Assembly (NCBI RefSeq): GCF_030272615.1
Contig: NC_081415.1
Span: 629,773,240 to 629,837,239, forward strand
Reading direction: 5' to 3'
Source: Cryptomeria japonica
Taxonomy: Eukaryota > Streptophyta > Pinopsida > Cupressales > Cupressaceae
DNA: 64,000 bases
Each line of letters begins with the position of its first letter. Position 1 is the stretch's first letter. This document shows, piece after piece, positions 12,574 through 25,835 of this stretch. The notes under the pieces are model-generated. The model saw nothing but the letters and a program-made list of their open reading frames with translations. It did not search any database and was not told where the DNA came from. Both the position numbers and the translations under genes were made by a program.

Positions 12574-12584
12574 CTCTATATAAA
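12574..12584 (-). promoter_or_regulatory. TATA-like box upstream of the UNC93-like gene
   Basis: On the minus strand the sequence TATATAGAGAG follows a T-rich stretch about 810 bp before the chosen start codon. It is a reasonable core promoter candidate. In AT-rich DNA such matches are also common by chance. Confidence 0.35.
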
Positions 12585-12889
12585 AATCTGGAAGCAAACT
12601 GGCAGTGAACTGGATTTATAAGTCGTCCTCAAATTTCAACGATAGAAAATATTAAAAATGGACAGTAACGTGCATTTTTGTTAGGGTTAGATTGCTTTAA
12701 CAAAGTTAAACATCTGATATACATATATTTAACATCTCTATTAATACTTTGGTTTAATGGTAAAGTTCATGTTGTAGGTATCTAAATGATTAGTTCAAAT
12801 TATTTGATATGATATTATTTTTTTTCAATTTCAAATAAATAAAAATAATTAATTATATTTTAATAAACATTATAATTGTGACGTTTAAT

Positions 12890-13590
12890 CATAATTTTTT
12901 AGATAAGATTTCATATAAATTATAATTTAGAATATATATGAGGATCCATTAATCTAAGAATCTTATTTATTGAGTGAAAACTACCATTTGTTTTTATTTT
13001 CTTGGATTTACGGATCAATTCAAACAAACCAACAAATTTCTTGTGGATTTGTAGTCAATGTAGTATGAGTTTATGTCTATTGTATTTGTCATTAAATATA
13101 TATTTTACTTCTTGATTTAAGAATAACTAGACCTCACAAAATTATTCAATAAATAGGATAAGATATGATTAAAGTTATTTGATATAAAATGCATCTTTTC
13201 ATTTTATAATTATTTTACAAATATGTAGAATAATTTATTAATTAGTATATTCTATTAATAGTGATTTATGTTTGCAATCATTTGATATAAAGAGAATTTT
13301 ATTATATTTATTTAAATGTGTAAGGACATTTATCTTATTATAGTATAATATTTTTTAATTTTATTAATGTATATTTAAAAATATTTGTTATTGTTATGTG
13401 AATCTTGTTGTTCCTATTGCCATGGATTTATGGATGGATTCAAACAAAATAAAAGTTTTTTTGTGTGAGTTTATGTTTTTTTATTTATCATTAAATATCA
13501 ATTATTATTATATTTTAATGAAGATAATTATTTTCAGTATAAATTATTTATGGTAAATAATAAGTTAATATACAATAAATGAATAATTTG
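12890..13590 (+). repeat. AT-rich direct repeat, copy A
   Basis: Copy A matches 16060-17090 in the same orientation. Shared landmarks are ttataatttagaatatat, ctaagaatctta, atttatggatggattcaaac, cattaaatatcaattatta and aatgaagataatta. Each copy itself contains two versions of the 'ttggatttatggatgga' phrase, so the unit was built by earlier duplication. Confidence 0.65.
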
Positions 13591-15215
13591 ATAAATATTG
13601 TAATAAACATATAATTAAAACAAGATATTTAATTTGAATCTATTTATGTATTGAAAATAATGAATTTATCTAGATGAATGCCTAATAAAAGTCTACGAAG
13701 TAATTGTTCTTCACTCTAGCTCGAAATTGTGTGCCTATAAAACTAGTTTGGCATGCACAATTAAACCTAGACTCATGGAAGTGAATTGGAAGGAATTAAT
13801 GGTTATTATAGGCGTACCTAATTTGTTGTACTTTGTTTAAGGTGGGGTGGTGTTTATAGACATTGTTTAGGAGCTTCCTAAACAAAGATTAAATATGAAT
13901 CAAGATTAATGATAACTCTTCTTTACCTATATTTGATATACCAAAAAAATTCTAATATATTAACTCTTCCTTTCATCAAGTTTGTCAATCTCTTATAACC
14001 TTTGTTCTTTAGATGTAGTATCATCAATAATTTAATGAAGAAAAATCATAATAAAGAAATATCTACCTCAAAATGCATAATAGCGTCAATACAATAAGCC
14101 AATGAATAGGTTTGTACATAGCAAAGAGGATTGCGAATAAAGAACTAGTTAAAAAATTTAGCCAATTAGATTGAAGAAAAATAATTTATGTAATTTAGAA
14201 ACTTAAAAATCATGCATCTTAGCTTTTTAAAAATTGAAAAAAAATATGAAAAGAAAAAATTTATAATTCTAATTGGTAGAAAAAGCAATTGAATAATAAC
14301 GAGTAAACAAAATTGAGAGAGAATTCTTGGCATTAATTATGTATTTGCATGTTTGCACTAATGTTTTGAATCATATGTAGTAATATCAAGATGATAATAC
14401 AAATGAATGAATGAATTACATATAGATTGAATAAATATTAGGTAGGTGCAAAGGAAAGAGAAGAGAATACAACAAACAAGAAGATTAGAAGTGAGGAATA
14501 CAAATGATAAAATAATAATAAGAAAACATAAATGACGAATAAGCAAATGAAAAAGATAAAACAAATTAAAAATGAACACAATTTGTGAAAATAGAAAATC
14601 TCAAAACACACCACATGATATAAAATGAGATAAATTTTAAAAAAATTAAAAAAGCTAAGGGGAGAAAAAAATTGTACAAGGATGGAAAAAGAGAGATTTA
14701 AAAAATTAAGTAGTAATAAGGAAAAGATGGTAGAGTGAAAGTAATTAATAAATTAATTGCAAACAATAGGATTGAGCTCGTTCACTCATTCATCCATGTA
14801 TTCTCATCTTATCTTGAGTTGACCAAGCTAAGATGAGAATACATGATCAAGGCAAGGTGTGGTTGGATCTAGATTGAGTTGCTGAGTTATTTCATGATAT
14901 AAAAAAAACAATAAGAAGAAGAAAAAATTGAAGTAAATAAATGATTGATAAAGTCAAAACCAAAAGGAAAAATAAAGAGCAACTTAAAATTGAAAATGAG
15001 AGTGGTCAAGAAAGGAAACCCACAAAAGTGAGAGGTAAAATGAAAGAGAACTAGATGATAGCAACACAACTGTAAGGGGCCCATAATAAGGTATTGGGAA
15101 AATATAATTGGGAAAATATAAGAGGGTGAAAAGAAAGATAGTGTAAATTTCAATCATGGAACAATTTTTTACAGTACCAATATGACAAATACATAAACTA
15201 TTTTCCATTAGCAAT

Positions 15216-15620
15216 ATGAATATAAATGTAACTTTATTCAATTCCATTTAATTTAAAAGTGAAATGATCATAATTTACAAAAAAAATATATCATATAAAA
15301 TAATTGTCTGTGATATTATTTCTTTTCAATTTCAATGAAATAAATTAAAAAAAATTATTGCATTTTAAAAAAAATTACAATTATGATGTTTTATCATTAT
15401 TTATAGATTTTTTTATATATGAATATGAATATAACTTTATTCAATTCCATTTACTTTAAAAGTGAAATGATCATAATTTACAAAAAAAATTATATCATAT
15501 AGAATAATTGTATGTGATATTATTTCTTTTCAATTTCAATGAAATAAATTAAAAAAAATTATTATATTTTAATAAATTTTACAATTATTATATTTTATCA
15601 TTATTTATAGATTTTTTATA
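15216..15620 (+). repeat. Tandem duplication, 203-bp unit, two copies
   Basis: Two head-to-tail copies (about 15216-15418 and 15425-15620) share aactttattcaattccattt, aaaagtgaaatgatcataat and ctttttcaatttcaatgaaa-like stretches. The period is 203 bases, measured between the aactttattca landmarks at 15230 and 15433. A weaker third relative lies near 12805-12905. Confidence 0.8.
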
Positions 15621-16059
15621 AAACATTTATATCAAACCAAGCAGTGATAACTTTAAGAAACTGTCCCTAAAAATATATATAAAAATCTTAGCGAATTATT
15701 ATTTATTTTCCATAAAAATAATAACTTTTATTGGCAAATCGTTCATTTTTAAAAGAAAAATATTAATTTTATTGGTGAATTTTTTTGTATCAAAATTATT
15801 TGGTAGAAAATATTGGTGAATCTTAGAAAATAATATGAGTACGCATTAATTATTGTTCCAAATAATTTCATTTAAAAAAAAATCTTATAGACCCCATGAG
15901 CATTGCAACTTGTACGTACAATTTACCTCATGGAATGCAATGATGGTCATTAGATTCTATTTTGAATCATTTTATTTTAAAATTTTAAAAAATAGCCAAT
16001 TGAAAAATATTAGCCACTAAAAAAATCACTAAAACCAAGATTTATTGAGATAATTTTTT

Positions 16060-17090
16060 AATTAATCTTATTTACAAATTATAATTTAGAATATATTTAA
16101 GGACCCACTAATCTAAGAATCTTATCTTGGATTTATGGATGGATTCAAACAAAGCAAAAAGTTCCTTTTGACTTTGCATTTATTGTAGTATGAGTTTATG
16201 ACTATTCTATTTGTCTCACACACATACTACATGTGTTATAGTGTGTATATATAATTTTTATTTTTATATATGGGAAGTTTATTATATTGTGATTCTAAAT
16301 TTGATGGGCAAATGATTGTATTTATTTATTCATTTTTTAAGTATCATTAAAATGTTTGGAAGATTGTATGATATGAAATAGGGTATTTTACATAAATTAC
16401 AAAAATTCTAATTAGATTTTTTTTTCTATATTTATTTTATATTGTGTTAAATAAAATATGTTTTAATATTTGAAGAATAACTAGACATCACAAAAAATTG
16501 CTCAATAAATTGGATCCATTATTAAAAAAATATACTTAATAACATTTATCCATCTTTTTAATTAAGATATGATTAAAACTATTTGATATAAAATGAATTT
16601 TCATTTTATAATTTAAAAAAAATATATATAAAGAAAATTATTAATTAGTATATTCAATGTTATTTTTTTATGAATAAATAATAGATTCTATTAATTGAAA
16701 AATAAAATACACATATTCTATTAATTAGTATCTTCTATTTTTAATTGATGTACATGTTTGTAATTATTTGATAATAAAATAATCTTTTTGTTTTTATTTA
16801 ATTTTAATGTCTAAGGACATTTATCTTATCATAGCATAATATTTTTTTCATTTATATATATTTAAAATTATCTGTTATTGTTAACTAAATTTGATTGTTC
16901 TTATTGCCTTGGATTTATGGATGGACTCAAACAAAACAAATAGTTTCTTGTGACTTTGCATTTATCTAAGTGTGAGCTTATGTTTTTTTTATTTGTCATT
17001 AAATATCAATTATTATTTTATTATTTTAATGAAGATAATTATTTTTAGTATAATTTACCTATGTTAAATAATAAATTAATATAGAATAAA
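16060..17090 (+). repeat. AT-rich direct repeat, copy B, truncated at its right end
   Basis: Copy B is the partner of 12890-13590. It is truncated at 17090, where a new sequence beginning TGTAAGGACC starts; in copy A the sequence continues with aataatttgataaa. This places an insertion boundary at 17090/17091. Confidence 0.6.
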
Positions 17091-17938
17091 TGTAAGGACC
17101 CGCTTGTCCTAACTTTAGTTTAACCACCATAGTAACTCGGAGTTAAATTATCATTAATGCACATGCGATGATCACGATAACTGACATGCAAATAATAGGT
17201 GAATTTTAACATTCATGTGATCAACATGTGGAACTTGACATGCGGATCATGATTAACATGCAACTAAAATACAACGTAGCAAAAATAAAGTTTGTGTGCA
17301 CAAGGCGAATAAGTATCATACATAAATCATGAATATCAACAATATCGAATTAAGTGCATGCATGCGTAGTAGTAATCGTTTGCATGAGTTATTACGTATT
17401 AAATTCATTTGCAAATGCATAATTAAATCAATTAACTAAAAATTAAATATGACCATGCATGCATGCGGAAAAGAAAACTAATCTAAGGAAAGTAAATCAT
17501 GCATGTTAGTGGGTTAGTATGTTAGTAGCTTTTTCTCTCTTTCTTTTTGTTAGTTACATTGCATGGTGACTTTCTGTCGCATTTACATCATGGACCCTGT
17601 AGGTCTTTTACATAACTTTACATGTGACCATTCTGGTCTTTTACAATAAGATTCACTGATTCTCTATCTCCAGAAGTGTCGCCTCCATTGCTCTAGACAA
17701 ATTTCTACCTGCAAACTGGATGACAAACATATGACCTAGGCATTTTATCCGCCCAACCAAATGAAGCCTACGCTTCCCGGATGCCCATAAGCTCTCGTCC
17801 CTCACAACGGAGCTCACTACCAAGCCGGTACCAACTGGCGGGAATGGAACCATATGCATTCATGTAGATATAACAACCATCCTGTTGAACTTAACTACAT
17901 GTGTTATGGTAGGGAGAAAAATAAATAAATATGATGGC
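17091..17938. other. Left flank of the giant gypsy element, probably part of an older LTR
   Basis: The sequence begins TGTAAGGACC exactly where the AT-rich block B breaks off, as an LTR start would. It is rich in catgcatg-type palindromes. A minus-strand frame (17653-17859, 68 codons) is open but has no recognised motif. The gypsy element inserted at 17938, and the remainder should resume at 50317. The far end could not be located. Confidence 0.4.
17934..17938. repeat. Target site duplication ATGGC (left, gypsy)
   Basis: Identical to 50312-50316. It directly precedes the gypsy LTR, whose first base is C here where the other LTR has T, a likely TG to CG transition. Confidence 0.8.
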
Positions 17939-18282
17939 CGTGTGTGGGAAAAGTGGTGCAAAGAAACGGATATTTCAGTTTCTGGACAAGTCCACACACC
18001 AATGGGACTCTCGGTCCCAGTTATGGAGTTATATTAAATAACTCAACTTCCCAAGGGACGTTCTATTGTTCTCTATCTCACAGGACCCCTCAAGACAGTG
18101 TCTTTTCTCTCAGATCACTGAGCAAAGTGACTTAGGAATGACAACCATGAGAATGAGGGATATTGATCAATCTAGTATGAATGCATTCCTAATTATGCAT
18201 GATACTAAATCTAACATGATTTAAACTAGTATGGATGTGATGATAAGATAAAATGATTAGTAAAAACTATCCTAACATGCTA

Positions 18283-18287
18283 TACTA
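18283..18287. repeat. Target site duplication TACTA (left, copia)
   Basis: Identical to 25831-25835. The uninterrupted sequence in the other gypsy LTR has TACTA only once. Confidence 0.93.
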
Positions 18288-19854
18288 TGATAACTCAATG
18301 ATGAACAAATAGTACCAAACCGATGCTGAGAAGGGGGGGGTGAATCAGTACAGACAAAATACAAACCTAAACCGGTTCAGCAACACTCACTCCAAATGAC
18401 TGGCAAATAGTGACAACAGTTTGAAACAGAGTGCAACCGGTAAAACTCAGAACAACTAAAACAATTATAAACCGGTTACTAACTGAGCTTTCCACTCAAC
18501 TCAGAACTACACTACCATTTCACCCTTATGTATGAATAGGTAATCTATCATCATATCTTCACAACAACTAGTTCAACATGTTTTATTGACAGACATAAAA
18601 CATAGAACCATCATATGCTTAACAGGTAATAACAAAGCATCACAAGATAAAAGCATCACACATGACACACATATTTTCACGTGGAAACCCAACTGGGAAA
18701 AACCACGGTGGGGATGAATACCCACAAACTTCTTTTTTAACTCTTTAGAAGTCCGCTCTGTTAGGAGCCTTGTCCAGTTAAAGACATTACAATAGGTTTT
18801 GCTAGGAACCGATCCTGTTAGGGATCACCCGGTTAAGGGATGGCTACAATACCCGGTTAAGGGTTAAACCCGGTTAGGGTTACCTTGTTAGAGGATTTCA
18901 AGAACTCAATAGCTAAAGGATCTCCAGAGCTCTATAGCTTCCCAGAACTCAATAACTTCGAGTTACCCTGTTAAAGGATTTGTATCAAGCTGGTTAAGGC
19001 TACCTTGTTAAGGGATTTCACAACTATTGAAGTGGTTAAAGATCAACAGGGATTACAATGATCTAGTAACAACACTCAATGCTAATGCAAATCCGTTTTG
19101 TCTCCTCTTCACCTTCTGCACATTCACTTTGTAGGTATCTCTTCTCTCCTTTGGTCTAGCAAGAATCACATATCACTTCCCTTGGATACACACATACAAC
19201 TTTTGCCAACAACTTTAGAAAGAAACACAACATCGACCTTATAGGAAACAGACAGGTCGGTAGCAAAAACCCTAAACCCTAAACCTATTAGGTTAAGCAA
19301 TTCAAATGGTTCAATCCTGACCATTGAATCATACTACATTAAATGCAACAATCTTGAATTGATCTCAAGACATTCTCCATCGTCCATTATCCACCGATTT
19401 CATGGCGGCTGATAACCCATCACGCGTTATCACCGTTTAACAAACTTCGCACATTCCCAAGGTAGATAGGGATAGTCTTCTTCATGCAAGATCCTTCACA
19501 CGCACAGGGCTTACGTGGCAACACGATCTATTCTCCATTATACTGCTAACTCATCACATAAAGATCACCGATTGAGTCACATAGGCTTGAGATACTCCAA
19601 CTGGAAATCTTGAAGTGGAAACTACCTACCAACCAGTAGTCATACAATGCTTCCATGTGTCGGTTCCCATAACTACATGTCGGTTGACCTTGAACAAATA
19701 TACCACTTCACTTTGGCATATATACTGGTTCACACATATGTCGGTTCTCTCTTCTCACATATCACATATGCCGGTTCACTTCATATCACATATTGTCATC
19801 AATGACAACATACAATATCATTATGTCCTCATACCGGTTCACATAATGCCAATA
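18288..19854 (-). repeat. 3' LTR of the copia element
   Basis: The 1567-bp LTR matches 24263-25830 nearly throughout. It reads TATTGGCATT at its minus-strand start where the 5' LTR reads TGTTGGCATT. A G run lies at about 18330-18338, just inside the terminal tgataactca. A short plant-telomere-like ccctaaaccctaaac occurs near 19268. Confidence 0.93.
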
Positions 19855-19867
19855 ATCTCCCCCTTTG
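19855..19867 (-). promoter_or_regulatory. Polypurine tract of the copia element
   Basis: On the minus strand AAAGGGGGAGAT lies directly before the 3' LTR. It would prime plus-strand DNA synthesis. The adjacent context GCCATCAATGCC is also found near the 3' LTR of E1. Confidence 0.85.
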
Positions 19868-20099
19868 GCATTGATGGCAATATACAAAGATATCTCTCCA
19901 CTTCACATCTTCTCCCCCATTTTCTGCAGATATCTTTTGTGCTTCACTTCTTCTCCTCCTTTGACAACAATGCCAAAGTGGAGGCACAAGCTTCTCGATT
20001 CCATTATGCTACTCCCCCTGAGGAGTAGCATCCTTCAACACATCAATCTTGAAGAAAGATTTGACTATGCAATACATGAATGATGTGGAGAATATACCT

Positions 20100-23000
20100 T
20101 TAGTTCACCTCTTGAAGGAGCAGTACCCCTAATTCACCTCTTAAGTGTGTAAATGTAGTCTTTGGAAGAGGCTTGGTGAATATGTCTGCTAACTGCTCCT
20201 TACTGGACACATGCTCCAGTGCAATCTCTTTGTTCTGAACCTTTTCCCTTAAGAAATGATACTTAAGCTCAAAGTGCTTGGTTCTAGAATGTAAAACCAG
20301 ATTATTTGAAATATTGTTAGCACTTGTGTTATCACAGAATATACTTACTGGTTTAGATATAGGGATTTTGAAGCCTTTCAGTACATGCTTCATCCAAATT
20401 ATGTGAGTGCAGTTCATGAAAGCTGCAACATACTCCGCTTCCACTGTAGACTGAGAGATACAACTCTGCTTTTTACTCATCCATGAGACCAGTCTACCAC
20501 CAAGAAAGAATGCACCACCAGTTGTGCTTTTCTGGTCATCCATATTACCTGCCCAATCAGCATCTATGAATACTTTCAGAATGAAATCATTGCTGTATGG
20601 GTACCACAATCCATAGTCAACTGTTCCCTTCAGATACCTAAGAATCCGCTTGACTGCAACCAAGTGGGATTCTCTTGGACTTTTCAAGAACCTTGCAGTA
20701 ATGCCAACTGCATGTGCAATATCCGGTCTACTATGCACTACATAATGCAACTTACCAATCATTGATCGGTATTCCTTCTCATCAACCAGTGCGGAATCAT
20801 CCTCTTTTGACAATTTGCAACCGGTCACCATCGGTGTACCAACTGGTTTGCTATCTTCCATGCCAAAGGTCTTCAACACCTCTTTGACATATTTGGACTG
20901 AGTGATAAAGATTCCATCTTTCATCTGCTGGATCTGTAGTCCAATGAAGAACTTAATCTCCCCTATGAGTGACATCTCATACTCTTTCTTCATCTCATCA
21001 GCAAACTCATGACTCATCTTGTCATCTCCACCAAAGATAATGTCATGAACAAAAACCTCACAGATCAGGATCTGATCTCCTTTAGACTTCAAGTAGATAT
21101 TACTATCTTCACTTGTTCTCTCAAATCCAATCATCACAAGATGGGAATGTAGACGTTCATACCATGCTCTAGGTGCCTTCTTTAGACCATATAAGGCTTT
21201 ATGTAGCTTGCACACCATATCACTATCTTCAGATAGGGAAAACCCATCTGGTTGCTCTATATACACCTCCTCTTCAAGTACACCATTTAGGAATGCAGAT
21301 TTTACATCCATTTGATATACCTTGAATCCTTTAAAAGCTACATATACAAGAAGCATACGAACTCCTTCCAATTTGGCTACAAGAGCAAAGGTTTCTCCAT
21401 AGTCTTCTCCTTCTTCTTGAGCATATCCTTTGCACACCAATCTGGCTTTATCCCTAATCACTGTGCCATCCTCATTCAACTTGTTTCTGAACACCCATTT
21501 GGTGCCAATGACATTTTTATGCTCTGGTCTGGGTACCAAGGACCATGTATCATTTTTCTCTATCTGGTCAAGTTCCTCTTCCATTGCCTTGATCCAGTCT
21601 TCATCTTTATGAGCCTCTTTGAATGATTTAGGCTCAAATTCAAAGATCATACATGAGTTTTCTTTGATCTTTCTTCTTGTAAGGATTCCTGCATCCTCAT
21701 CTCCTATGATCTACTTAGGATCATGATTCAGCTTGACATACCAAGGAATGGTCTTGACTTGTTCTTCTTGCTTTTCCTCTTCATCCTCATCTTCATCAGT
21801 ATCAACATTCACCAGTTCAGGAAGACTGTTGCTGGTACTTGGTTGACTGACAACCGGTTCCCAGAAGTTTGCAATCGGTTCATTTACAGCTTGCTCACTG
21901 CCAGTTTCCTTAGTTTTATCAAAGGATTCATCAACTCTTACATTGATACTTTGCATAATTCTCTGAGTCCTATTGTTGTAACACTTGAGAGCTTTACTCT
22001 TGGTGGAATATCCTAGGAATATTCCCTCATCACATTTAGCTTCAAATTTGCCCTGATGTTCACTCCTCTTGATGTAACATTTGCTACCAAATACCCTAAA
22101 GTAGCTAACCATAGGTGTCTTACCGGTCCAATACTCATAAGGAGTTTTGTCCTTACCTTTCTTGATGAGTACCTGGTTCATTGTGTAGACTGCAGTGCTC
22201 ACCACTTCTCTCCAAAAGGTGTGAGCTACCTTTCCTTGAATCAACATGGTTCTAGCTGCTTCAACCATGGTCCGGTTATTCCTCTTTGCTAGGCCATTCT
22301 GCTGTGGAGTCCGGGGGGCAGATAGTTGCCTCTTGATGCCAAATTCTTCACAATACTTGTTGAATTCACTGATAGTGAATTCCCCTCCTTGATCAGTTCT
22401 GAGACACTTGATCCTTTTACTGCTTTCCTTCTCCACTAATGCTCTGAAATCTTTGAATTTCACAAAGGCTTCAGACTTATCTTTCAAGAATGTGACCCAC
22501 ATCATTCTTGAGCAGTCATCAGTGAGAATCATGAAGTATCTATCACCTTACACACTTCTAGTTTTCATAGGACCACACAAATCAGTATGCACAAGATCAA
22601 GCAAGTTGTCAATAGTGAACGATTTACCTTTAAAGGTTGAGGAAGACATTTTCCCCAATTGACACTCTCTGCACAAGGTATTATCCAGTTTGCTTAGCAC
22701 CGGCAACCCTCTAACTGCCTTGATCTTACTAGCCTTCACAATGTTATCAAACTTTACATGGCAGAGTCTCCTATGCCATATCCAGCTATCATCAAACTTA
22801 GCCATAAGACATGTACTTATATTTGCATTCAGATGAAATAGGTTACCTTTGGTCTGCATGCCGGTGGCCACCAATTCACCATCTTTTCCTTTGATTCTAC
22901 AGACTCCATTCTTGAATTCTAGAGTGAGGCCACTATCATTCAGCTAGGCAACACTCAGAAGGTTATGTCTGAGACCATCAACCCAGTACACATTGTTAGC

Positions 23001-24191
23001 ACTACTCTTTCCATTCAGAGAGATGGACCCTTTGCCTTTGACCATGCATGGTGCATCATTGCCAAAGCAAACCACACCTCCATCATACTCCTTCAAGGAT
23101 AAAAACTTGCTCCGGTCACTAGTCATATGGTGAGAACAGCCACTGTCAATGATCCACTTGTTGGAATTATCAAACCGACAGACAAGAGCCTTCTTGTCTG
23201 ACACATCTTCTTTGACAACAACAAACACAATATCTTCATTTTCTTCATCCTCTGATTCTTCATCTGTGACACCTTCATCAACTGCCACAAAACAGTTTCT
23301 CCAGTTTCCTCCTTTGAATTTCCTGAACCTTTCTGGTTTGTCCTTGTTATCACCATTAGGACAGTTTATAGCAATATGTCCTATTCGGTTACAAGAAAAG
23401 CATTTCAAAGGTATCTTACCTTTGTATTTATCGGTTCCTTTAGGAAGCTTCCTGGCAAGGAGAGCTTCAAATGCCATCAGAATCTCCTCATCATTCATTT
23501 CTCTACTTTGTCTAGAGTCACCACTAGTGCTAGCTTCTTTTCCTTTTCTGGATGGTATAGCAGAGGCTTTAAATGCTGATTCAGTCTTTTGAACACTGCC
23601 ATAAAAAATATTTAGCTCATAGGCTGTCAACTTGGCTATGATGGAGTCCAAGGATACCTTAGTCTTGTCTATTGATCTTAGCTCCTGAATAGTAGCAACC
23701 CTTATTGCATAGACCGGCAACAAGGATCTCAGGACTTTTCTTACCACAGTGGAATCTTCTATTTTACCATCTGCACTCTTGATTTCTCCAACAACTATTT
23801 TGATTCTTATTCCATACTGCTGAATGGTCTCACCTTCAACCATCTGTATATCTTCAAACTTCCCTCTCAGGCTTTCTTCCTTAGCCTATTTTACATATTC
23901 ATCACCACCATAGATATTTTCAAGAGCATCCCATACCTCTTTGGGATTTACCTTGTCTTGAACATTAATAAACTCAATGTCAGATAGACTACTAATAAGG
24001 GCTTCCATGACTTGCCCATTTTCTTGTATCTCTCTCTTTTGGTCATCAGTGAGAGTACTGGTAGGGACAACATAGACATTCTCAACACAACTCTAGTGTT
24101 GAGCACCCATGCTTCTGATGAATATCTTCATCCTATCTTTCCATATACCAAAATTTTCCCTGTTAAACTTTGGACCTTCCCTCTTCATCAT
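20100..24191 (-). pseudogene. Copia gag-pol polyprotein, five premature stops
   Basis: The frame is exactly continuous over 1,364 codons (stop included), from ATG at 24191 to TAA at 20100. It is interrupted only by stops near 24095, 23888, 22946, 22550 and 21713. Gag contains one zinc knuckle with C, C, H and C at residues 264, 267, 272 and 277. Protease has the D-S-G motif (WIIDSGCSHHMT, aspartate at about residue 349). GAG-pre-integrase follows (WHRRLCH), then the integrase core and reverse transcriptase. The normal YVDD box reads FVHD at about 21042-21053, so a catalytic aspartate is lost. RNase H follows ([10 protein letters not shown]). Four stops are TAG and one is TAA. The tyrosine and first aspartate changes and the stops make this copy inactive. 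Confidence 0.93.
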
Positions 24192-24248
24192 TTGACTGGG
24201 ATCTTTACCTCAAGCTGTTAAGCTTAAAACACAGAGGACTTGGAGGAT

Positions 24249-24260
24249 GCTCTAATACCA
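24249..24260 (-). promoter_or_regulatory. Primer binding site of the copia element
   Basis: On the minus strand TGGTATTAGAGC starts two bases after the 5' LTR. It matches the initiator-methionine tRNA type site TGGTATCAGAGC with one C to T change. Confidence 0.9.
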
Positions 24261-24262
24261 AT

Positions 24263-25830
24263 TGATAACTCAATGATGAATGAATAGTACCAAACCGGTA
24301 CTGAGAAGGGGGGGGGTGAATCAGTACAGACAAAATATAGACCTAAACTGGTTCAGCAGCACTCAGTCCAAATGACTGGCAAATAGTGACAACGGTTTGA
24401 AACAGAGTGCAACCGGTAAAACTCAGAACAACTAAAACAATTATAAACCGGTTACTAACTGATCTTTCCACTCAACTCAAAACTACACTACCATTTCACC
24501 CTTATGTATGAACAGGTAATCTATCATCATATCTTCACAACAACTAGTTCAACATGTTTTATTGACAGACATAAAACACAGAACCATCATATGCTTAATA
24601 GGTAATAACAAAGCATCACAAGATAAAAGCATCACACATGACACACATATTTTCACGTGGAAACCCAATTGGGAAAAACCACGGTGGGGATGAATACCCA
24701 CAAACTTCTTTTTTAACTCTTTAGAAGTCCGCTCTGTTAGGAGCCTTGTCCGGTTAAAGACATTACAATAGGTTCTGCTAGGAACTGATCCTGTTAGGGA
24801 TCACCCGGTTAAGGGATGGCTACAACACCCGGTTAAGGGTTAAACCCAGTTAGGGTTACCTTATTAGAGGATTTCAAGAACTCAATAGCTAAAGGATCTC
24901 CAGAGCTCTATAGCTTCCCAGAACTCAATAACTTCGAGTTACCCTGTTAAAGGATTTGTATCAAGCCGGTTAAGGCTACCCTGTTAAGGGATTTTACAAT
25001 TGTTGAAGTGGTTAAAGATCAATAGGAATTACAATGATCTAGTAACAACACTCAATGCTAATGCAGATCCTTTTTGTCTCCTCTTCACCTTCTGCACATT
25101 CACTTTGCAGGTATCTCTTCTCTCCTTTGGTCTCGCAAGAATCACGTATCACTTCCCTTAGATACACACATACAACTTTTGCCAACAACTTTAGAAAGAA
25201 ACACAACATCGACCTTATAGGAAATAGACAGGTCGGTAGCAAAAACCCTAAACCCTAAACCTGTTAGGTTAAGCAATTCAAACGGTTCAATCCTGACCGT
25301 TGAATCATACTACATTAAATGCAACAATCTTGAATTGATCTCAAGACATTCTCCATCATCCAGTATCCACCGATTTCATGGCAGCTGATAACCCATCACG
25401 CATTATCACCGTTTAACAAACTTCGCACATTCCCAAGGTAGATAGGGATAGTCTTCTTCATGCAAGATCCTTCATGCACATAGGGCTTACGTGGCAACAC
25501 GATCTGTTCACTGTTATACTGCTAACTCATCACATAAAGATCACCGATTGAGTCACATAGGCTTGAGATACTCCAACTGGAAATATTGAGGTGGAAACTA
25601 CCTACCAACCGGTAGTCATACAATGCTTCCATGTGTCGGTTCCCATAACTACATGTCGGTTCACCTTGAACAAATATACCGCTTCACTTTGCCATATATA
25701 CCGATTCACACATATGCCGGTTCTCTCTTCTCACATATCACATATGCTGGTTCACTTCATATCACATATTGTCATCAATGACAACATACAATATCATTAT
25801 GTCCTCATACCGGTTTACATAATGCCAACA
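24263..25830 (-). repeat. 5' LTR of the copia element
   Basis: The 1568-bp LTR starts TGTTGGCATT and ends GAGTTATCA on the minus strand. It is the partner of 18288-19854. Confidence 0.95.
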
Positions 25831-25835
25831 TACTA
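25831..25835. repeat. Target site duplication TACTA (right, copia)
   Basis: Identical to 18283-18287. Confidence 0.93.

Larger units (their letters stand above)
12620..17090. other. Very AT-rich, repeat-bearing region without genes
   Basis: No credible coding region is seen. The frames around 14358-15247 are strings of hydrophobic residues from T-rich DNA. The region contains the duplicated block (12890-13590 and 16060-17090) and a 203-bp tandem duplication, listed separately. Confidence 0.55.
18288..25830 (-). mobile_element. Full-length Ty1/copia element, 7543 bp, minus strand
   Basis: The element has two LTRs of about 1.57 kb, TACTA duplications, an initiator-methionine tRNA type primer site and a polypurine tract. 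One long gag-pol frame carries five premature stops and no frameshift. Domain order (gag, protease, integrase, reverse transcriptase, RNase H) is that of Ty1/copia. It lies inside the 3' LTR of the gypsy element and is therefore younger. The LTRs differ mainly by transitions, by eye. Confidence 0.95.

Noticed and set aside
14358-15247. Three minus-strand hydrophobic frames that look like membrane proteins
   Set aside because: T-rich DNA yields Phe/Leu/Ile strings; they overlap each other and show no family motif.
19262-19278. CCCTAAA repeats as an interstitial telomere
   Set aside because: Only two units, present in both copia LTRs, so part of the LTR.
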